Below, piece by piece: positions 61,150 through 64,000 of a DNA stretch of 64,000 bases (position 1 is its first letter; every line of letters begins with the position of its first letter). Position numbers and translations under genes: made by a program. The stretch lies in contig CAJNDS010000552.1 of NCBI GenBank assembly GCA_905221605.1, positions 1 to 64,000 on the forward strand, written 5' to 3'. This DNA comes from Symbiodinium natans. Lineage: Eukaryota; Sar; Dinophyceae; Suessiales; Symbiodiniaceae. The notes under the pieces are model-generated. The model was not told the origin of the DNA, made no database searches, and worked only from the letters and a program-made list of their open reading frames with translations.

Positions 61150-63975
61150 TCACTTCTTTTTCCGATTGTTGGCAATCTTGAGGTGAAGTTGCAGCAGAAT
61201 ATACTCCAGGTCCGAAACTGTAAGCACAGGATCCTGTACGCACCTTTGAATTGAGGATACCAATCCTTCTCTCTTTGCGTCCTCAATCGCTTGGCACGAT
61301 TGACCCAGCTCTGCATTCACAGCGGTAGACACTGGTACATCCTCATCAGATGGACGATCCTTTTCCTCAGGACCTTGCACCATTACCACCTCTTCTTTTT
61401 TGGGACTCTGACTTTTCTCCCTCTTCTTTGTCTTTCCACCGACATTTGACTTTGTGCGCGTCTTCGAGGATTTTTCCACTGCAGAAGCCACCACATTGGA
61501 TGTTGATCCACCCTTCTCAATGATCGTCGGCATCTTCTTCGGCTTTGGAACCATGAGAGTGTAAGGATCTTCGATAGCTGCAGCTTTCCTCTTCTTTTTT
61601 ACCTTTTTCTTCTCTTCTTCAACGGCAACCTCCGTCTCCGAAGTCTCAACCACTTCTTTTTCGGCAGGAATATCCTTGCTGGACTCCCTTTCTAGGGACC
61701 TCTTTTTGCCTCTTTTGGAATCTTTTTCTTCTCCCAAATTGGCTCGCTCATACCATATCCTCAGGTCATTGACCCATTCTTCCACCTCCGCGAGCGAAAC
61801 CTCATACGACTTCACTACTTCGAGAAGTTCCAGCACGGTCAACATTTCAGTGGTCCACGAAACCCATTCTTGATCCATTTGGTCAGTATCTCCAGTGAAC
61901 TTCAGGAGTTTGAACAATGGGTCCGCCTCTGCTCGAGCCAAATCTGGCTTGCCACCGGACAGAAATGAAATCGCCTCCATCAACAGTTCCGTCATTTTGG
62001 TATCTTCGTCATAAACCATAAAATCCTCCTCATCATCATCGAACTGTTCAGGAGAGATCTCCTTTTCTCCACCATTTGCACCAGACTTTCTCCTTGGACC
62101 ATCCCTTGGGGGCGTCCTTGGAGACCTTGGCCTCTGTTCATCCAGCGGAACACCATGCTCGAAGACACACCTGTCACCATAACGACACTTCCCAGACCGA
62201 GCAAACTGGACGCACCTCACACCAGTTGCATCATGCGAGAACCCACAATCCTTTCCAGCGAAACATTCTCTCCCTGCCACATAGTATTTGCACCAATACG
62301 AAGGTAGCATCACATCATCTTCGGAATGGATGAATTTGCAGTCTTCACCAAATTTGCAGCGATCTTTTCCCTTGCTGAACCAATAGCAGAAGCCTTTCTT
62401 CCTCTTCTCCAAGCGCTCTGCCTCGTATCGGTCCATGGGGCGATTGTGCTCTACATGAACATTGCCATGTACCTGGGGACTGCTCCCTTCACCCGACGTG
62501 CTATCAGTATTTGGTGCTTGGAGTACAGCTGGAAAACCTGGCCTTGGTCCTACCACCTTCATGATTGGGTTTCCGCCAACTCCTGAGCCCTGCTGAGACG
62601 ATCCAAAAACATTGAACATCTTCGTGAAGGCCTTTCTAGTGCCAATCTTCTGCACCCTTTTGATTGGACGTTTCATTGCTCCAACCTTGCATCCAGATGC
62701 GTTCAAACGACACAACCTCCTATGCCCAGCTCTATATCCCTTCTTCCAAAGAGCCATAAGAATTTTAGAGGCAGTAACATTCTCCACCTCTACCTTTTCC
62801 AATGGTCCCTCACTTCCCGGAACAAACCCATCCATATCTGAAGACCTTTCCATCTTTTTTGACACCACTTCGTCGAGGTAGTCTTCCGAGATCCAGGGTA
62901 AGTTCCCCTTAGAGGAAGGATTGTCATCATTGTTTGGTCCTTCACCAGGATACCCTTTTGTGCTGTCAAAGATCTTACCAGTAGTGCGGTCCTGCATAGA
63001 GAAATTAGAAGCCACGCGGGAGTACACTGACCACAAGAAAATCCTTGTGTCCGCCAGTCTTGATGACCCACTGGATGTCTCCTCTTCCGGAGAAACTTCT
63101 GGCGCTTTGCCATCCCCTCCAGTGTCACCACTTGTCTCACCTCCAGCATCTTCAATGGAAATAAGGGATTCATTGTTCCCTTGATCAAGCACCGCATCCT
63201 CTGGTCCAAGAACTTCCAGCACCGCTGTCGAAGGATCCACCTCTTCATCAGCATCGTCGTCCATCCTTTTCCAGAGAGCCTCCAATTGGTCCGCACAAGT
63301 CGCCGCTTGAAGGAACTCCATCAACCGGGCCCTCCCGCGCTGCCAGAGAAATTCCGAGACCATCACCGACCCCTGGGCTCCAAGATTCAGGAACGGGTGA
63401 ACCATTTTGGCTACCCTCGCCATAAGTTCAATGTGAACTTCCATGCCTGGACTGCGACTCCAATCATAGGCAATTGCCTCCATAGCAGTTCCAAACTTGT
63501 CAGTATTTTTGAATTCCCCTTCCAGACCAGGAGACAACAAGGCACCCATCACCGAAAGAGGGTAATTTCCCACCGCCGGCAAGCACGGGTTGTCATGGAA
63601 CGAATGATGCAGGTCACAATAATATCCTTGATCTCTCCTTTGAAAAAGGAGTGCTCCAGTCCCTAGCTGGGCATTCATTTCATCCACCTGAACCATTTCA
63701 GCACAAATCCTCTGTGCCATGTACGCCATTGCTGGCCAGACGGAACGATCGGTCAGACCGCGACGCATAACCCAATCAGTTGTTGGCGACTGAATCAGCG
63801 TCCTTGGATCATACACCAGAACTACCATCGCACCGTCACCCATTGACTGATCAGCATCGTCCTCCAGTGCCAGGTTCTCATCCTGTTCGCTTGCACCCTC
63901 GGATGACATGCTAATAACCAAATTTCGATCCATCTTATTGGACCCTTTTTGGCAGTCTCTTTGCCCCACAGGCAA
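61150..63975 (-). CDS. Protein with three CCCH zinc fingers, N terminus at the window edge
   Basis: Intronless 941-codon frame, open to the window end. 63975 is TTG; the first ATG is 63933, so the start is either there or outside. The N-terminal 460 residues are unrecognised, with an acidic Ser/Gly-rich stretch at 240-310. Three tandem CCCH fingers follow: C530-C540-C546-H550 (C-x9-C-x5-C-x3-H), C562-C571-C577-H581 and C588-C597-C603-H607 (both C-x8-C-x5-C-x3-H), a typical RNA-binding module. About 740-870 is Lys/Glu-rich and low complexity (KKVKKKRK). Such CCCH arrays occur in RNA-processing proteins and in Gag-like proteins of dinoflagellate copia elements; lacking introns and telomere repeats, it could be retroelement-derived. 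Confidence 0.8.
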   Translation of the reverse strand: MPVGQRDCQKGSNKMDRNLVISMSSEGASEQDENLALEDDADQSMGDGAMVVLVYDPRTLIQSPTTDWVMRRGLTDRSVWPAMAYMAQRICAEMVQVDEMNAQLGTGALLFQRRDQGYYCDLHHSFHDNPCLPAVGNYPLSVMGALLSPGLEGEFKNTDKFGTAMEAIAYDWSRSPGMEVHIELMARVAKMVHPFLNLGAQGSVMVSEFLWQRGRARLMEFLQAATCADQLEALWKRMDDDADEEVDPSTAVLEVLGPEDAVLDQGNNESLISIEDAGGETSGDTGGDGKAPEVSPEEETSSGSSRLADTRIFLWSVYSRVASNFSMQDRTTGKIFDSTKGYPGEGPNNDDNPSSKGNLPWISEDYLDEVVSKKMERSSDMDGFVPGSEGPLEKVEVENVTASKILMALWKKGYRAGHRRLCRLNASGCKVGAMKRPIKRVQKIGTRKAFTKMFNVFGSSQQGSGVGGNPIMKVVGPRPGFPAVLQAPNTDSTSGEGSSPQVHGNVHVEHNRPMDRYEAERLEKRKKGFCYWFSKGKDRCKFGEDCKFIHSEDDVMLPSYWCKYYVAGRECFAGKDCGFSHDATGVRCVQFARSGKCRYGDRCVFEHGVPLDEQRPRSPRTPPRDGPRRKSGANGGEKEISPEQFDDDEEDFMVYDEDTKMTELLMEAISFLSGGKPDLARAEADPLFKLLKFTGDTDQMDQEWVSWTTEMLTVLELLEVVKSYEVSLAEVEEWVNDLRIWYERANLGEEKDSKRGKKRSLERESSKDIPAEKEVVETSETEVAVEEEKKKVKKKRKAAAIEDPYTLMVPKPKKMPTIIEKGGSTSNVVASAVEKSSKTRTKSNVGGKTKKREKSQSPKKEEVVMVQGPEEKDRPSDEDVPVSTAVNAELGQSCQAIEDAKREGLVSSIQRCVQDPVLTVSDLEYILLQLHLKIANNRKKK

Positions 63976-64000
63976 CTTGCCAACAGCAACCTTCCAATAA

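Noticed and set aside
1-64000. CRISPR array, riboswitch or bacterial operon features
   Set aside because: Repeats are telomeric, microsatellite or hairpin types without regular spacers; intron structure and repeats are eukaryotic.
1-64000. True chromosome end
   Set aside because: Telomere units are short, scattered, in both orientations and inside genes, so they are interstitial rather than terminal.
1-64000. Dinoflagellate spliced-leader or relict leader sequence
   Set aside because: I looked for the conserved leader core by eye on both strands and did not see it; a computed search would be needed to exclude it.

Overview
The window looks like nuclear DNA of a dinoflagellate, most likely one of the Suessiales/Symbiodiniaceae. 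The evidence is dozens of interstitial arrays of the plant/alveolate telomere unit TTTAGGG/CCCTAAA, very short exons packed between them, splice donors that appear to be GT, GC and sometimes GA, almost all recognisable exons on one strand, a Mei2-like RRM gene, and a dinoflagellate-style LINE. A chromerid such as Chromera, which also has TTTAGGG telomeres, is the main alternative. All gene models are read by eye from one strand of genomic DNA. Exon edges are therefore provisional and several exons are open in two frames.

Layout. 1-4.2 kb holds a Mei2-like RNA-binding gene, a second multi-exon gene and a possible membrane-anchored C-terminal exon. 4.4-7.25 kb is a 1,116-bp tandem repeat, about 2.5 copies, cut at CA tracts on both sides. 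7.3-17 kb is a minus-strand LINE retrotransposon (OTU protease plus zinc-finger ORF1; APE endonuclease; reverse transcriptase plus RNase H) with a frame break between endonuclease and RT, and no telomeric repeats. 17-60.5 kb is a long plus-strand run of short exons in introns full of telomere repeats, small hairpin elements, AT microsatellites and G/C homopolymers. Recognisable pieces are a degenerate EF-hand (25.3 kb), a WW-like domain (42.7 kb) and a microbial-type poly(ADP-ribose) glycohydrolase (57.8-59.5 kb). 45.8-47.2 kb is an exotic block: an AT-rich palindrome array, a poly-G/poly-C tract and a 142-bp duplication. 61.15 kb to the end is an uninterrupted minus-strand ORF for a protein with three CCCH zinc fingers.

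The unifying observation is about introns. Many lie between exons whose phases match. Some consist largely of telomere repeats (the intron at 17141-17336 is the cleanest), and in several places the array itself supplies the GT donor (exon|GTTTAGGG). Others consist of a short inverted-repeat element starting at the donor and ending a few bases before the acceptor (22891, 23251, 31533, 48793, 59111). Two further copies of one hairpin family carry 8-bp target duplications containing AG|G, which would create a GC or GA donor and an AG acceptor at insertion. Together these look like introner-type intron gain plus telomere-repeat colonisation of introns. Stretches with no gene I can support are listed as such.
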